DNA of 62,000 nt from Cristatella mucedo (lineage: Eukaryota; Bryozoa; Phylactolaemata; Cristatellidae): NCBI GenBank assembly GCA_009760855.2, contig WPIO01000152.1, positions 577,501 to 639,500 of the forward strand, written 5' to 3'. Made by a program: the position numbers and the translations under genes. The notes under the pieces are model-generated. The model saw only the letters and a list, made by a program, of their open reading frames with translations. It ran no database searches and had not been told where the DNA came from. Of the stretch, positions 1-11,570 are shown in pieces. Each line of letters opens with the position of its first letter. The first letter of the stretch is position 1.

Positions 1-875
1 GATCTTACCTGCAGTAACTCAGCTTGGCAGGATCCAGAATGAACGGTATACTATCCAGATGCCGATACGAGCTCATTACTTCGTCAGCGGTTGAATTCCA
101 TGGCGCTACGGCGACATTTGTTCTGCAATCTTCATTGATATTCGTCGGCCGTTCGTCGTCTTGAACTGCTTTCATAGTCTACGAATCCTGTCCGGCCACA
201 TAGCTACTGGTGAGTATGAGCTGCTGGCATTACAGGAGAATGGCGCACATGATCCCCCGAAGTAAATGGCAGCCTACGCGCGATCGACGACCCCTAAGGA
301 ATACTAGTATTCAGACTGCATGCATGTTTGATGCATAATTAATAATCTGATATATTATTGAATGCAGCTGTTAGAAACGGATTGTGGTGGCTTCAGACAG
401 AACGAGAAGTTCAGACAGAACTAGGCCACCGCCAAAGCAGCAAGCGTAGCGGCGCTTGTCTGCTCAGCCGACTCGATACGAATACGAGGCGAAGCCCGCG
501 GTCATAGGTCATAGGTCGCGGCTCGCAGCTTGTAGGTAGAGCGCCGATGCGCGCAGATAAGTAACAGATAAGCAGTATACAGTAGTGGAGCGCGGCGGCT
601 ACAACGAGCGCTCGATGTGCCTCGGAGCTCATGACTATTTGACAGCGACGGAGGAGGAGCGCTCGTACGGCTCGTATGGCCTAGAGGTCAAATCAGCTTA
701 ACTTCACCGAGCACCAACCACTCCCTGCTAATTGCATGGCTTAGGCTTAAATGCTGCCCTGGCCATAACCGGTTTCTAACCGTAATAATTGAGGAATCAG
801 GAATAATGAATATCAGCTATAATCTGGCTGATGTAGTCGGTTCACTGCCCGCCCTTAATTAAAGAAGTCCTTGGC
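1..875. other. No gene seen
   Basis: No open stretch resembles a known protein, and no repeat of the families found elsewhere in the window is recognisable here. The reading frames are short and have no domain-like composition. Confidence 0.5.
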
Positions 876-879
876 CAGA

Positions 880-1595
880 ATAATAAAAATAAAAATAATA
901 AATATTGTTATATTTGTAGCGAGCTCAAAGCCCTTTGTCTACTTAATCTCTTTCTAAGCAATTTTCATGTGCTGTAAAGGAAGGATGGCCAAACGGCTAG
1001 CGATAACATGCAGCGTCAACCTAAATAATATTGATAACATGCAGTACCAACGTTCATAATAGGATTAGTTGTAACTTGCACAATGCCAGCACTCACAAGC
1101 ACACAACAGACAAATCGCAAGGCTTTGCAAATACTGTGAAGAACAGATGCATTTTTCACTTCTTTATAAGCTTCATTTAGATATCTCAAAACAGAGTATG
1201 CCGTCAAATCAGTGGGGAGTGAGTTTCAGACTTGGGCATTAGAACTAGCATTAGCATTAGAACAGCATTAGAACTAAAAGGGTGGTTTCCTAAGGATCTG
1301 GGGTACAGCTAAACGATGTCAGAAAATTGGATAGTAATAGGATGCCTGGCCTGATGGAAAAGGAATGTCTAATAAGCAGATCGTAGCCAGAGAATAAGGG
1401 GACCTGAAAGTGAGTGGCAGAAACTTGAAGTCGATGCGCTGCTTGATGGGTAGCCAGTACATGTCTGAGATACGTTTGCAGCGTGGTAATTTTGTGCCGC
1501 TAGCGTTGGCTGTTAGCTTTGCGTTTTTAGCTGAGCTTCGAGTCACCTGCTTCACCATTACTTGCCACGCTCCTGCTGCGAATACTAGCACTCGT
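880..1595 (-). mobile_element. Degenerate family A (L2/CR1-like) LINE fragment
   Basis: The left edge is an AT-rich AAT-type tail followed by a diverged form of the family A 3' end (ACTTAATCTCTTTCTAAGC, then a TGCTGTAAAGG block). Around 1400-1480 the minus strand still encodes WLPIKQRIDFK followed by LTFRS, the C-terminal segment shared by all family A copies. Frameshifts and stops separate the conserved patches, so this is an old, dead, 5'-truncated copy. Confidence 0.75.
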
Positions 1596-1599
1596 TACC

Positions 1600-2155
1600 G
1601 ACGCTGTGTTCGTCCGGCAAATTACTTCAGTTAAGGAGCCTCTACAGCTAGTTCATAGTAGTCGTACGGTCAAGCTCCCGGCAGACTTAGGCTAGACGAA
1701 GTAATGACGTCGGAGAGTGGTCATGGGAGCTTCGCACTCTGATACGCTGCCATAAAATAACTTTCGTCAAACAAGTGTTGTCAACATAGTGTCACCAAGG
1801 CGTGCTTAATAAAAAAAAAAAGTGGTCTTAGCCTCGCCAGTTGATAGACAAAACCATGCATGGTCCGTTCGGCGGCGAAAGATCGAGCAAGTTCTAGTCA
1901 GCGTAGGCTGCCTGCAGTCGGGGCTGCTATCCATTTCGAATATCCTCGAGATGGAGGTGGAGGTAACTCGAACTTGCAAAAAAGTGCTGCTGTCGACGCT
2001 ACTGAGCGCTCACTCAGGGCTCATGCTGATATGTTATGAGGCCAAGCGCGTCACGGTGAGAGCTGTCGTCGTCAGCAATCTGTCTGGCTATTGATAGTCT
2101 TTCGGCTAGATTAGCACGTGTGGAGTAGACTGACTCTTGGCTGCTCGCCCTCCCC
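1600..2155. other. No gene seen
   Basis: Short open frames only; none resembles a known family. No clear repeat was identified. Confidence 0.4.
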
Positions 2156-2159
2156 AGGT

Positions 2160-2612
2160 AATAACAATAATTCACTCACTTATGGCCGCAAGAAAATCAA
2201 AATTCTATCCAGGATCGGTAAAAATTGCTGTAAGATAAGCAATAATCGGAAAGTTAATGGCAAACAAGGGTAGAATCATGGGTAGAAATCTTGCGAAATC
2301 GTATGAGTATTAATCTTAGATCAACATACTAATGCACAACAGAAGACACTCGGGGGCAGCGTTTAGATGGAACCCTGTTTCATAGCAGGAACTGAATTAT
2401 GCACATTAGTGCAATTCATACACGAACAAAAGAGACAAGTTCACTGGGTAACTAGGAAAGCTCAGCTGAACAGATGCGTACTTGATTTCGTCTTGAATAA
2501 AGCAAAGTCCAATGAGGTAGCGACAGGAGCCAGAAGCGAGTTCAGGACTTTCGGTGTATATGAACTGAAGTCAATATCGCCAAAAGATTTCAATTAGAGG
2601 AAGGGCGATGTA
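2160..2612 (-). mobile_element. Degenerate family A LINE 3' fragment
   Basis: Between about 2470 and 2600 the sequence follows, with many substitutions, the 3' untranslated and C-terminal coding part of the family A copy at 6.4-6.65 kb. Landmarks occur in the same order: GTCTTGAATAAAGCAAAGTCC, GAGTTCAGGACTTTCGG, TATATGAACTGAAGTCAAT. The left part is weaker. No intact frame remains. Confidence 0.55.
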
Positions 2613-2732
2613 AGTCTAATTTGGGGTAGGGAGCATATTGTTCGAGATTACACTGCAGGCGCAAGTAGGTCGGATAGGTAGGCTGGTCCGAGCGAGTAAA
2701 GCGATCCGTAGGCTAAAGAGAAGACGTTGAAG

Positions 2733-2750
2733 TAATAATAATAATAATAA
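2733..2750. repeat. (TAA)n microsatellite
   Basis: Six TAA units. Such AT trinucleotide runs mark the 3' ends of family A elements in this window, but no element could be read next to this one. Confidence 0.8.
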
Positions 2751-3419
2751 ATTCGTACAGCGTCCTAGGAAAACTAAATCGCTGTCCTTGCTAGGCGTTA
2801 CAGCTACGTCGCTGATGAGCGACCGCTTGCAGACGACTAAGGGCACTGGCCGAGCGTCCTGAATAAAGAATAATGCAGCAGCGTAAACACGACGTCACAA
2901 ACGCGTCCACTATATAGTTTGGCTGTCCTTTATTACTCTCTTCTTTTTTTTAGGAAGCTTTGATTTTAGCAACGTCTTCAGCTGAAAGTTGGCCTTCTTG
3001 ACAGTAGAGGCAATGCCATTCAGAAGCGGTTCATTTTAAGAACAGCAAAGCCAGTGGCGGAGCCAAGATTTCTACCTGAGGGAAAGATCTGCAAAATCTG
3101 TATGCTCTATATGTATCTGTATGTATGTATCTGTAAGACCCGCCAGATTGAAATGTAAGCGACAATAGAACCGCTAATAATAAAAAATTATAGCGAAAAT
3201 ACATATCATAATCTTTATGAGCGACACCAACTCGGTGACTGCTCGTCGAGTGGAATAAAGATATGATTTCGTCGTTGACAACGGTCGGGGGCGCGTACGA
3301 ATATAGGGCGGCCGGTTGCAGCCTACCCCTCCCCCCCCCCTGTAGGTGGGGGAGGCAAATGCTCTCCTGCTTCCGCCGCTTGGCTCTGCGACTGAGCACG
3401 GTCATTCATATACGGGCAG

Positions 3420-3960
3420 ACGTCACGGGAGTTATGCTTGGTGAAACCATCAAGATATTTAAGCCTTTCAACTTAACGATGGAGTCGAAGAGCCAAGCAT
3501 GGGTGCCAAGGAGGCGGCGACGTCGGCGGTTTCGCCACCAACGGGGCGAACTCCAGCGCTAATACCGGCGCCGCTATTCGTGGGCCGCCGAAAGCACCGC
3601 CAACCCGGGAGACGTGCAGCGTGTTGCAAGCTGTCCATGTAGAGAGGGCCTAGACTGGCCCTTTTTGCGTCGTCGTCGCAGCGGCGCCGCCATCGACCGT
3701 GGCTGGTGCGGATGGCGACACGCCCGGACGAAAGTGGTGGCGGCACTAACTCGCATTCGCACGACAATCGGCATGCCACTGGATTGGCCGGTCGTCGTGG
3801 ATAGCGCTCGAAGAATTCGAGAGAGCAGACCACACGAATGTCCGGCGCCGCCCGATGCTTCGCCAAGGTCACGGCACGCGCCTCGGTCGTCGGCGCGTCG
3901 CACCGGCCGCCTGAGGAACGCAGTGCGTCCTTCACCCGAGAGCCAGCATTAGAAGGGCGT
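3420..3960. other. GC- and CpG-rich block, no recognised gene
   Basis: Dense CpG with long overlapping open frames on both strands, a consequence of base composition. The translations are Arg/Pro/Ala-rich and match no family I know. It could be an island-like promoter region or an unrecognised exon; nothing in the sequence decides. Confidence 0.35.
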
Positions 3961-4058
3961 CCAAATTTAGCCGTCCGCAGCCTGTATGCCCCGTCGAGGA
4001 TTACCAGTGCGTGCGGTAGTGTTTCGTGATGTGTCGCATGGGTTTGAGTAGAAATAGA

Positions 4059-4340
4059 TTAGCTATGGATCAACGGCTGCAGCGTCGCATGTGAGGACGT
4101 GACGAGGAGACGATCGCACGTTTTGGTCTCCGGGATCGGAGGTAAATTCATTTCATGCAGGTCTACAGAGGCCCGCCGAGCGGCAAGCCACAGGCTCCGC
4201 CTTTTCAAATTTTCGGACTTGCTGTTTTTGGTGACAGTTTCCGGGCGATTGGGAAACAGCAACTCTTGTGACTCGTGCCCGAAGAACATTGGTCTAGGCG
4301 GCACGTTGCTCAGGCTGAGTCTCTGCTGAGGGGGCCGCCA
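4059..4340 (-). other. Possible coding exon, function unknown
   Basis: The minus strand is open from just after TAATGG (about 4345) to a TAG near 4060. Its composition looks protein-like, with patches NVPPRPMFFGHE, LLFPNRPETVTK and SVDLHEMNLPPIPE. A candidate 3' splice site (CCCCCTCAG) precedes the open part at about 4327. No canonical donor or polyadenylation signal was found. I do not recognise the product. It could be a terminal exon of a gene whose other exons were not found, or chance. Confidence 0.25.
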
Positions 4341-4344
4341 TTAC

Positions 4345-5160
4345 TTTTTAGTGTGGGCGACGCGGTGTACGCCGCGAGGAGGAGCTTTCAGGCTTCAGGG
4401 TATGCGAAATAGGTATCGGACTTTTCTTTAGACGGCCTCTCAAAGAGATTCCTTGTGGGGAACCGTTGGAGCGTAGCGAGGTCTAAACATTTCTGTAGAG
4501 GCGCTAAAATCCCCTCATTCGCAAGGCGCGGAATCAGAGTCTGCTTCTAGAAAAAGTCTATTGTCTTTTTTAGAAAAAAGGCTACCTAGTTTTTAAGTAT
4601 GAGAGGCTTAAGAGGCAAAGGCCTTAAGGCAAAGTGCTTCTTTGATGCGACGCTTCTCTAAAGGTCTATCTCTAGAGAATATCATCAAGCCTGGAAGCAT
4701 GCTAAAAAAAGGGCATTTTTCGTGGCGCCGTTTCAGAGTTCCAGTACCAAGTCGGTCTCTTGCGGTGCCCTCTGGTTAAGTAATAGCTAGAAACTTTAGC
4801 CAATCATATCTTTTCTGTACGTTGCTGAACGGCGATGACCAATGACGGATACTTACATTAATAAGCAAGTCGCCTAAGGATACTAACCTTCAGCCATGTT
4901 GTTTCGTTTCCGGTTGTTCTAGCACGCGGTCATGGCGAAGCTAAATGAGCGGTATATATACCATACCCACTGAGCCTTTAGTCGCCATCCCCCCGTGCGG
5001 CGAAAGCCCGGCGGCCGTTTCGGGTGAGCGTGCGTCGATGACATTCACACTTGAATAGCAAGTCTAACGTTATATTATATTTATATTATAGATAGCAAGT
5101 CTAGCCATTTACCCGCCTTATTTACACGGCCACTAACGTTCGGAAGCCTAACGGTGATAA
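4345..5160. other. No gene seen; isolated TATA-like motif
   Basis: GGTATATATA at 4951-4960 is followed 27 bases later by TTAGTC, close to the TCAGTY initiator consensus, and then by GC-rich sequence. This could be a plus-strand core promoter, but no convincing gene follows. The rest shows no recognisable feature. Confidence 0.3.
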
Positions 5161-5164
5161 TACC

Positions 5165-5760
5165 CACTCGATAGTTATGGGCAAGCCGAGTCTCTCCCTT
5201 AAGGTGGCAGCGGCGTGGCGAGCCAAGTGCGTTCGTGACCGGGGTCTGGGCGCACACGGCGACGCGCGCGGCCGCGTCTCGCCGCGCTGCGGTCGAGCCG
5301 GCCGACCGTGGCCGTCGGGTCGCGAGAGCCAGCCAATGGTTGGCCGGCCGGTCGGGACGCCGCACATGAAAGACGGTTGGATTATGGCGGCTGGAAAGCA
5401 ACCCTACGCGGAGGGCGCTTTGAACTGCAGAACCGCTGGCGGCTCCATCGCTCGCGCGCCCGGCATTTGAGCCCTAGCGCATTGCACTTGCAGAGCATTA
5501 CTTCGAAGACCGCAGGCCCGTTGGCGCCGACGGTATCTTGCGCTCCAGGTCCGGGTCGCTCTGCAGGCCGTTGAGCTGCCTCGCGCCATTGGCCGTAAAT
5601 GCACTGCGGCTGCGCCTACGCCTGAGCTTGCGGTCGCTCACGCGACCATTATTCCAAACGGCTCGCCTCGTCAGCGCAACGGAATTCTCTCTTACTCTGG
5701 GGCTGCGAGCCGACCATCAAAAGCCACCGCTGCCCGTGCGCGGGCCGGGCTTGGGATGAC
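5165..5760. other. GC-rich block, no recognised gene
   Basis: CpG-dense with overlapping open frames on both strands, none resembling a known protein. It lies downstream of the TATA-like motif near 4953, so a non-coding first exon is possible but unproven. Confidence 0.3.
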
Positions 5761-5864
5761 GAGGTTATGTTGACTGCAAAAAGAATCTCGCTGCCACTAG
5801 TACACTAGCGGCCACCGCTGAGCTATGCGACAGGCGGGCACCCAGCCGATCTTCTGCCAGCTCA

Positions 5865-6235
5865 AGCCACCTTTCGGACACCTGCCTTTAAAAAGAGAAA
5901 ACAGTCCGTGGCAGTTCCAAAAATGTCCTGGCAGTTATTGGAATAGCTGCTGTTCTTAGTTGCACACTGTCGTCTAGCTGACGTTGCACGAATCTCTTCG
6001 TAGACCGGATGGACCGGGTAGGGGCCGACAGGTTTTATCGATGGCACTCGTGCTGGGCATGGTGCGCCTCTGCCGGAAGCAACGCGCTGCCTTCGGATAC
6101 ACTCGTGAAAATTGGGCTACCGCGAATCCGTGAATCCGGGTCTCATAAGCCACCGGCTTCTGCCGAGCCACTGCAGGCTCATCGCTCGCAATGGAGCCGT
6201 AGCGGAAAACCATCGATCGAGAAGAACGAAGCATC
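5865..6235. other. No gene seen
   Basis: Unique-looking sequence between a GC-rich block and a LINE copy. No domain or repeat recognised. Confidence 0.35.
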
Positions 6236-6247
6236 GAGAAGAATCGA

Positions 6248-7618
6248 GAATAATAATAATAATAATAATAATATTGCACTTGATAAAGCGCCCTCAGAGA
6301 ACTTAATCTCTTTCTAGGCGCTTTACATTTGCTGCAAAGTGATACGCAATAGAATAGTAAGTAAAATCATGCTTGAAAAACAAACAAAATGAATAACATG
6401 GTTAGGGGTTACATGCACTGGGTCAGCATGCAAATGTGGTTAGTGGCAGCATGAACAGTGTCAGCACGCATAAGCACATCGAGGACGAATCACAAGGACC
6501 CACTAAATGCTGTCCTAAATAGGTATGTTTTTAAGTTTCTTTTAAATGTGGTCAGGTCAGGGGATGTTCTGATGCAGGTCGGGAGAAAGTTCCAGGCTGT
6601 GGGAGCATACGAGCTAAATGCACGGTCTCCAAAGGATTTAAGGTTTGTACGAGGTATTTCTAGACTGTTGGATTCCGAAAAGCGAGTGGTACGATGCTTT
6701 GCCTGATGGGGTAGTATATCTGAAAGATAGGCTGGAGCCATAGAATGAAGAGACCTAAAAGTGAGCGACAAAACCTTGAAGTCAATCCGTTGCTTGACTG
6801 GTAACCAGTGCAGGTCGGCGAGAAGTGGAGTAATGTGGCAACTGCGACGCTCACGACAGACAAGCCTAGCTGCAGAGTTTTGCACCAGCTGCAATCGCCT
6901 GATCGCACATGCTGGTAGGCCAGTAAGCAGTGAGTTGCAGAAGTCGAGACGAGATGTCACGAATGCATGGACCAACTTGGACGTGGTATCCTTATCTAAA
7001 CAAGCCCTAATTTTAGCAATGTTATGAAGCTGAAAATAGGCTGATTTGACTGTGGAGCTGATATGGTCGTCTAACGAGAGGTCGCTTTGGAATATGACAC
7101 CTAGATTTCGAGCTGATGCAACTGAAGATATGCTAGCAGAGCCAATTTTGAAAGTCGGCCTTTCCAATTTCTGAATAACACTAGGTTTGCCCATAAATAC
7201 TAAGTTAGTTTTATCATCGTTTAGTTTTAGAAAATTTGCTGCCATCCATGATCGGATGTCATCAATGCATACAGCAAGTGAGTTGAGAGAATTTGAGGTG
7301 CTCGAAGGCTGGGAGGGATCAAAGCAAAGGTACAACTGAGTGTCATCCGCATAGAAGTGAAAGCCTAGATTGTGCTTGGCAATCACATCAGCGAGAGGGA
7401 GAGTATAAACGGTGAAAAGGACCGGACCTAGCACAGAGCCCTGAGGTACTCCATATTTCAGAGGTACTTCAGATGATCTTTGTCCATTCACGTCAACACT
7501 CTGGAGTCTCCCACTGAGATAGGACCTGAACCACTGCAGAGCAGTGCCAGTGATGCCCAGGCGAGATGAGAGGCGCTCTAGAAGTACTTTGTGATCGATG
7601 GTATCAAAAGCACAACGA
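6248..7618 (-). mobile_element. Family A (L2/CR1-like) non-LTR retrotransposon, 5'-truncated, young
   Basis: This is the longest well-preserved copy of the dominant LINE. On the minus strand it runs from reverse-transcriptase motif A to the natural stop codon, then about 240 bases of 3' untranslated sequence, the terminal stem-loop and an (ATT)n tail at 6250-6272. The tail stem pairs AAAGCGCC with GGCGCTTT and AGAGA with TCTCT around a TTAAGT loop. Similarity ends abruptly at about 7618, inside motif A, so the 5' end was lost at insertion, as is usual for this class. It is very similar to the copies at 15.9 and 44.3 kb, implying recent activity. Confidence 0.93.
6490..7618 (-). pseudogene. 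Reverse transcriptase C-terminal portion of family A LINE
   Basis: One uninterrupted frame of roughly 375 codons encodes the C-terminal reverse transcriptase and thumb/connector region of an L2/CR1-like ORF2. It opens with AFDTIDH from the end of motif A. Then come GVPQGSVLGP (motif B, about residues 61-70), FHFYADD (motif C, YADD at about 94-97), and the family block ARNLGVIF...LDDHISS...[13 protein letters not shown]...[13 protein letters not shown]...[10 protein letters not shown]. It ends FSGSL and stop. The DLS part of motif A with its catalytic Asp, and the whole N-terminal endonuclease, are missing. This copy therefore cannot encode an active enzyme despite its clean frame. Confidence 0.92.
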
Positions 7619-7624
7619 GAACAA

Positions 7625-8450
7625 CGGAGCATCGCCTGCTTCGACGGCTCGCTGTTAGGACGCTCGGCATTGGCGACTGCTTCGTCACTTGCTAGCGCAG
7701 CTAGTACGACAAGGGCGCGTAATGCTCAAGCAGACGCTACCGGGTCAGCTAATATGGCCTCCTGTATGCACAGAGCCAGCTCACTCTCTGGTGTGGGCAA
7801 AGTGCCCATAGCAGGCTGTTAAACAAGGTTGCCGGCGACTGTTTATACTTACGCTTGGAAAACACGTCTTGAGATATATTTTCTGCTGCTTAGAGGTTCT
7901 TCGTTAAACGTAAACGCTAAACCGTAAACCCAAACTTCAAACCCAAAAGAGATGCAAAATATATCCACTAAACCCTGATGCCTTTAACCAAAAACCGCTT
8001 AACACTACACCCCAAATCCTATATTCTAAGCTAAAAAGATGGCTCTAAACGGTGCTTATTTAACATAAATATAAATCAGCGCTGGCGACCGTGTTAAACT
8101 ACCTGCTGTGAGCACAGTGCCCATTGCAGGAAATGGGCCGACTATGTGCATCGGCGATGCCGTATTAATTCACCAGCTCCTGCAACGCGTTTTCTTAGGC
8201 AAGAGTGACTCATTAGTGGCGTCGCGTTAGGCGGGCTGCGAGGCAAATGCTTCGGAGGAGAACCGGTCAGCTTGAGCCCTCGCATTGGCTCCGGAACGCT
8301 CCGGCAGGCAGGAGGACACTTGCAGCCGACGTTGCCGTCGGAATCTACTGCAGCAATTGGTCAACGGAATGCTTTCCTTGTCGACATTCGATTGCGGATG
8401 TCAGAAAACTTCTCGGAACTGACGATAAACCGAACTGCTGCTCATAGGAC
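7625..8450. other. No gene seen
   Basis: At 7903-8035 there is an A/C-rich stretch with loosely repeated GTAAAC, CTAAACC and AAACCC words that resemble degenerate telomere-like repeats, but the period is irregular. Nothing else is recognisable. Confidence 0.35.
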
Positions 8451-8454
8451 GCCC

Positions 8455-9345
8455 TAAGCGTGTGGCTGGATTGGAAAACTTGGCTCTTCTAATAGGTGAT
8501 GCTGTTGTGCGTCCATCACCGCGTGCTCGAAATTTAGGTGTCGTTTTTGACAGCTGCCTACATTTTAAAAGCTTCATTCAGAAGACTGCTTCTATAGCTA
8601 GCCATCACGTCCAATCCCTATCTAAGATTAAGAGCTGTCTTCCACAGTGGCATACCAAAATTTAACTAGCTCCTCAGTTCTGTCTTGGCTTGATTATTGT
8701 AATTTCTTTTTGGCTGGGCTACCAAAGAAAGCAACTTGGTCACTGCAGCTGACTATGAATATGGCTGTAAGGCTGGTCTTCAAGTCCCAGAGGTTTTATC
8801 ACGTGTCTCCTTTGCTAAAAGAGCTAGGATGGATGCCGGTTGAGCAACGGAGTACAGAGCAAAGCTCTTACGCTGACCCACAAGGCCCGCCACGGCTTGG
8901 CTCCTTTGTACCTATCTGAACTGCTCCATCAATTTCAGCCTGTTCGTGCCCTCAGGTCCTGTGTGGACAATAAATTAGCTGTTTAATTCCTCCACTTAAA
9001 GTTGACGACTGTTAAAGACTGTTGACGACAGAAGCCTTAGCTCTGCAGGTCCTAGACTGTGGAACTCGCTTCCACAATTCTTACGCAATGACAACTACTC
9101 TCCTGCTGCCGACTATGGCACATACTTTCCAGCGGTCCTGAACTGCTGCTTTCATGTTACTTTCTACATCAACTGCTCACATGACTCAGCTTTGCTTCTC
9201 ACTTTCTTTTTGTTTCGCGAGATGGAGTCTTTTGGCTACCGATTGCGTACCAAAAGCCGCTTAGGCTGTGAGTGCGCTATACAAAACCCACATGCGTAAC
9301 ACCCACATAGTCTTTATTACTTTGTGGAGTTACAGAGATATGTAT
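8455..9345 (+). mobile_element. Family B (CR1/L2-like) LINE, 5'-truncated, degenerate
   Basis: The best copy of a second LINE family. Reading with one frameshift near 8660 gives ARNLGVVFDSCLHFKSFIQK, then LDYCNFFLAGLP, AVRLVFKSQRFYHVSPLLK and GWMPVEQR. These are homologous in order to the family A C-terminus but clearly diverged from it. Downstream come LRSCVDNKLA and the family's 3' segment (ACTGTGGAACTCGCTTCCAC, then GCTGTGAGTGCGCTATAC), ending near GTGGAGTTACAGAGATA. Unlike family A, it has no GCGCC stem-loop or ATT tail. Confidence 0.85.
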
Positions 9346-9349
9346 TTTT

Positions 9350-10015
9350 CTTTATCTAACAGCAACGGTTTTTGGCAATGAAATCTGCTCATAACCTACA
9401 GTCAAGCACGAGTACTGGCAAGGGAACAAAAACAAGTGGGAACTTCAGTGTTTCATTACGGCCGCCAGAATGAACATACCGCTGTAAATCTAGAAAATGT
9501 CACGGGTAATAAGGTGATCGATGTAGCCCAGGTGCAAATAAAGCCTCGCCTAGTTTACTTGTGTAATAATTTGTGTCCTGGAATGCCAGAGATTATGCTT
9601 TTAGACCGGAGGTTACAACTCGCTGCGGGTATTGCCTAGGTGTCTGGTCTTAGTCGTGACTGGTGTTTAGATGAACAATGTCATCTCTCGTTCTGTTCCA
9701 GTTATCGCCGGTATCGCGCTTGTTCTCTCTTCTCTAAATTGTTGCAAGTCTGCTACTGTAGAAAAGAGCTAAGGGGATGGAATTATGTGCTGATTCTGTT
9801 TAAGCTGTATACTAATCATCGACATGTGGATGAAATCTGCACTATGAGTCATCCAATATTTCACAACCCTGTTTACATGCCCACCGAGGAAAGATCTGGC
9901 AAGTTCTGGCAGGATTGGGTGGAGTGACGTCACTACTACAGCGTAACCTCAGATAACCTTTCGTGATGTACAAGAATGCTTGTCTACTCTTCAAGTTTTC
10001 TAATTGCGATGGCTC
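9350..10015. other. No gene seen
   Basis: A few open frames of 65-95 codons without any recognisable domain. No repeat identified. Confidence 0.35.
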
Positions 10016-10019
10016 CTCG

Positions 10020-10135
10020 CGTTGTTAATGTAAAGCGCCTAGAAAGAGATTGAGTTCTCTGAGGGCGCTTTATTAAGTGCATCTTTCTATTATTATTATT
10101 ATTATTATTGTTATTATTATTATTATTATTATTGA
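10020..10135 (+). mobile_element. Solo family A LINE tail
   Basis: Only the last ~65 bases of family A are present: TAAAGCGCCTAGAAAGAG, the GAGTTCTCTGAGGGCGCTTT arm, then (ATT)n interrupted once. The stem is intact. This is the extreme of 5' truncation, or the remnant of a SINE sharing the same tail. Confidence 0.85.
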
Positions 10136-10693
10136 GAAGCTCCTTACTTTTTGCGCTAGGATATCTACCATGCTTCTTTTGCGGCTGCGTAATCATGACT
10201 GGAATTTTGTGAATGCAATGCCTTAATCTTCGCGCACCTGCATGCCAGCAAACATCGTGCGGTTGCCCTCCCCATGTTACGGTTTCTGGATCAGCTTGCA
10301 GCAAAAGAAAAAGAATTAGACTTCCTGCTCAGATTCACACTAGCTTAAATGCTCACTGGGTTTTGAATGTCTTCAAGTGGGTATAAGCTCAGCTAGCTTA
10401 TCGCTGGACAACGGTTATCTGTCACACTCACAAAATTCCTAACCGATTTCAGAAAGAAAACATTGGGCTTGCGAGGTGATTCATAAAAAATATGATTGGT
10501 CGAAATCACCTATGCATTAGTGCCCAGAGGTTTGCTCCTCCTTGAGTTGTGTGCACTAATCGTGCAGAGAGCCACAAAGACAGCTGTGACGAATGCCTCC
10601 GAAAATCATCAATCGGCGACAATAGACACGCATGCCGAGAGCCGAGAGACGAGAGATGACGGAGCCGAAAGAAAAGAGCAGCTAAGCACCGTG

Positions 10694-10718
10694 CCGGTCC
10701 GGTCCGGTCCGGTCCGGT
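10694..10718. repeat. (CCGGT)5 tandem repeat
   Basis: Five perfect CCGGT units within a region of no recognised gene. Confidence 0.95.
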
Positions 10719-10719
10719 G

Positions 10720-11400
10720 TGGAGGTTTCTGCTGCTATCCGTGCTGCCGTGGAAAGCCTTATCTAAGCAGGAGGTTGTGAAAATGTGTCTCTTACTATAG
10801 CGTCTAGACTATGACCCCGAACCGGATATGTTATCCTGAGAGAAGGTTAGTCGGTAGTATAGAATGGCTAGCGCTGTGCATCTTGTAGCCTCTCATTAGC
10901 TGCAGAATATCGAGCTTGATGTAGAGGACATGGACTTGCTGGAAATGTCTTTGCACCCTCTTCTACTGTCGCGCTCTGCTCTCGTCGCCGAAACGCATAT
11001 ATATGCATAGATGCGGCTTCTGGAACTGCTCGCCTGAGCTCTGAGGCGCCAGCGTCACCTTCGCCTTGCTCGCGACAGCAGCGGACAGGCAATGCTGCAT
11101 TAGTTAAGGCGATAGATTCAAATGCTCAAACAGCCGCTGCAGCGAGTTCGTAGCACTACCGTCGCGGAAGTAACTTGTCTTCTTAACATTATAGTGTTTT
11201 GCAGTATTGATCTATGCGACTACGTTTTTCTTTACAAGTGATATTGCATGTGCATTGTGGCTTGCTTAGTTTAAAGCTCGTGAGAGCAGCCCTGCAATTT
11301 GTCCTGGGTTATTTAGCCAAGGGGTAAGGTTCTCGCTATTCACGACCGATGTCTTGAGGTTCGCATCCCGCAGTGAGCAATCCCTAATTGCCCACTGCAA
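10720..11400. other. No gene seen
   Basis: No domain, splice-consistent exon or repeat family could be recognised. Confidence 0.35.
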
Positions 11401-11404
11401 GAAA

Positions 11405-11570
11405 AAAATGCTAGCTGATTTAATAGCCTCTTTGTGTATAGCGACAGAAGAGCCTTTATGACTATCACCACCGCTTGCAGTGGCGATAAAGGATCGCCAA
11501 CCGCAGGATTCGAACCCACGACCTCGGGCCGAGGTCGTGAAAAGCAATCACCTTACCTAGTGAGCCATTA
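11405..11570 (-). mobile_element. SINE type 1 (tRNA-derived head)
   Basis: On the minus strand a tRNA-like promoter head is readable: an A-box-like TGGCTCACTAGGTAAGG, then a B box GGTTCGAATCC after a palindromic GACCTCGG/CCGAGGTC segment. The body contains a short GCGGTGGTGATAGTCATAAA block and ends AGGCTATTAAATCAGCTAGC. It recurs at 17.8, 19.8, 30.2, 36.5, 51.0, 54.0, 54.6 and 55.7 kb. The head is only tRNA-like and does not continue as a mature tRNA, so it is a SINE and not a tRNA gene. Confidence 0.8.

Noticed and set aside
7903-8035. Interstitial telomere-like repeat
   Set aside because: CTAAACC-like words are present but the period is irregular and no run of identical units exists.
11405-11570. 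tRNA gene on the minus strand
   Set aside because: The same head with a constant non-tRNA body is dispersed through the window, which marks a SINE.
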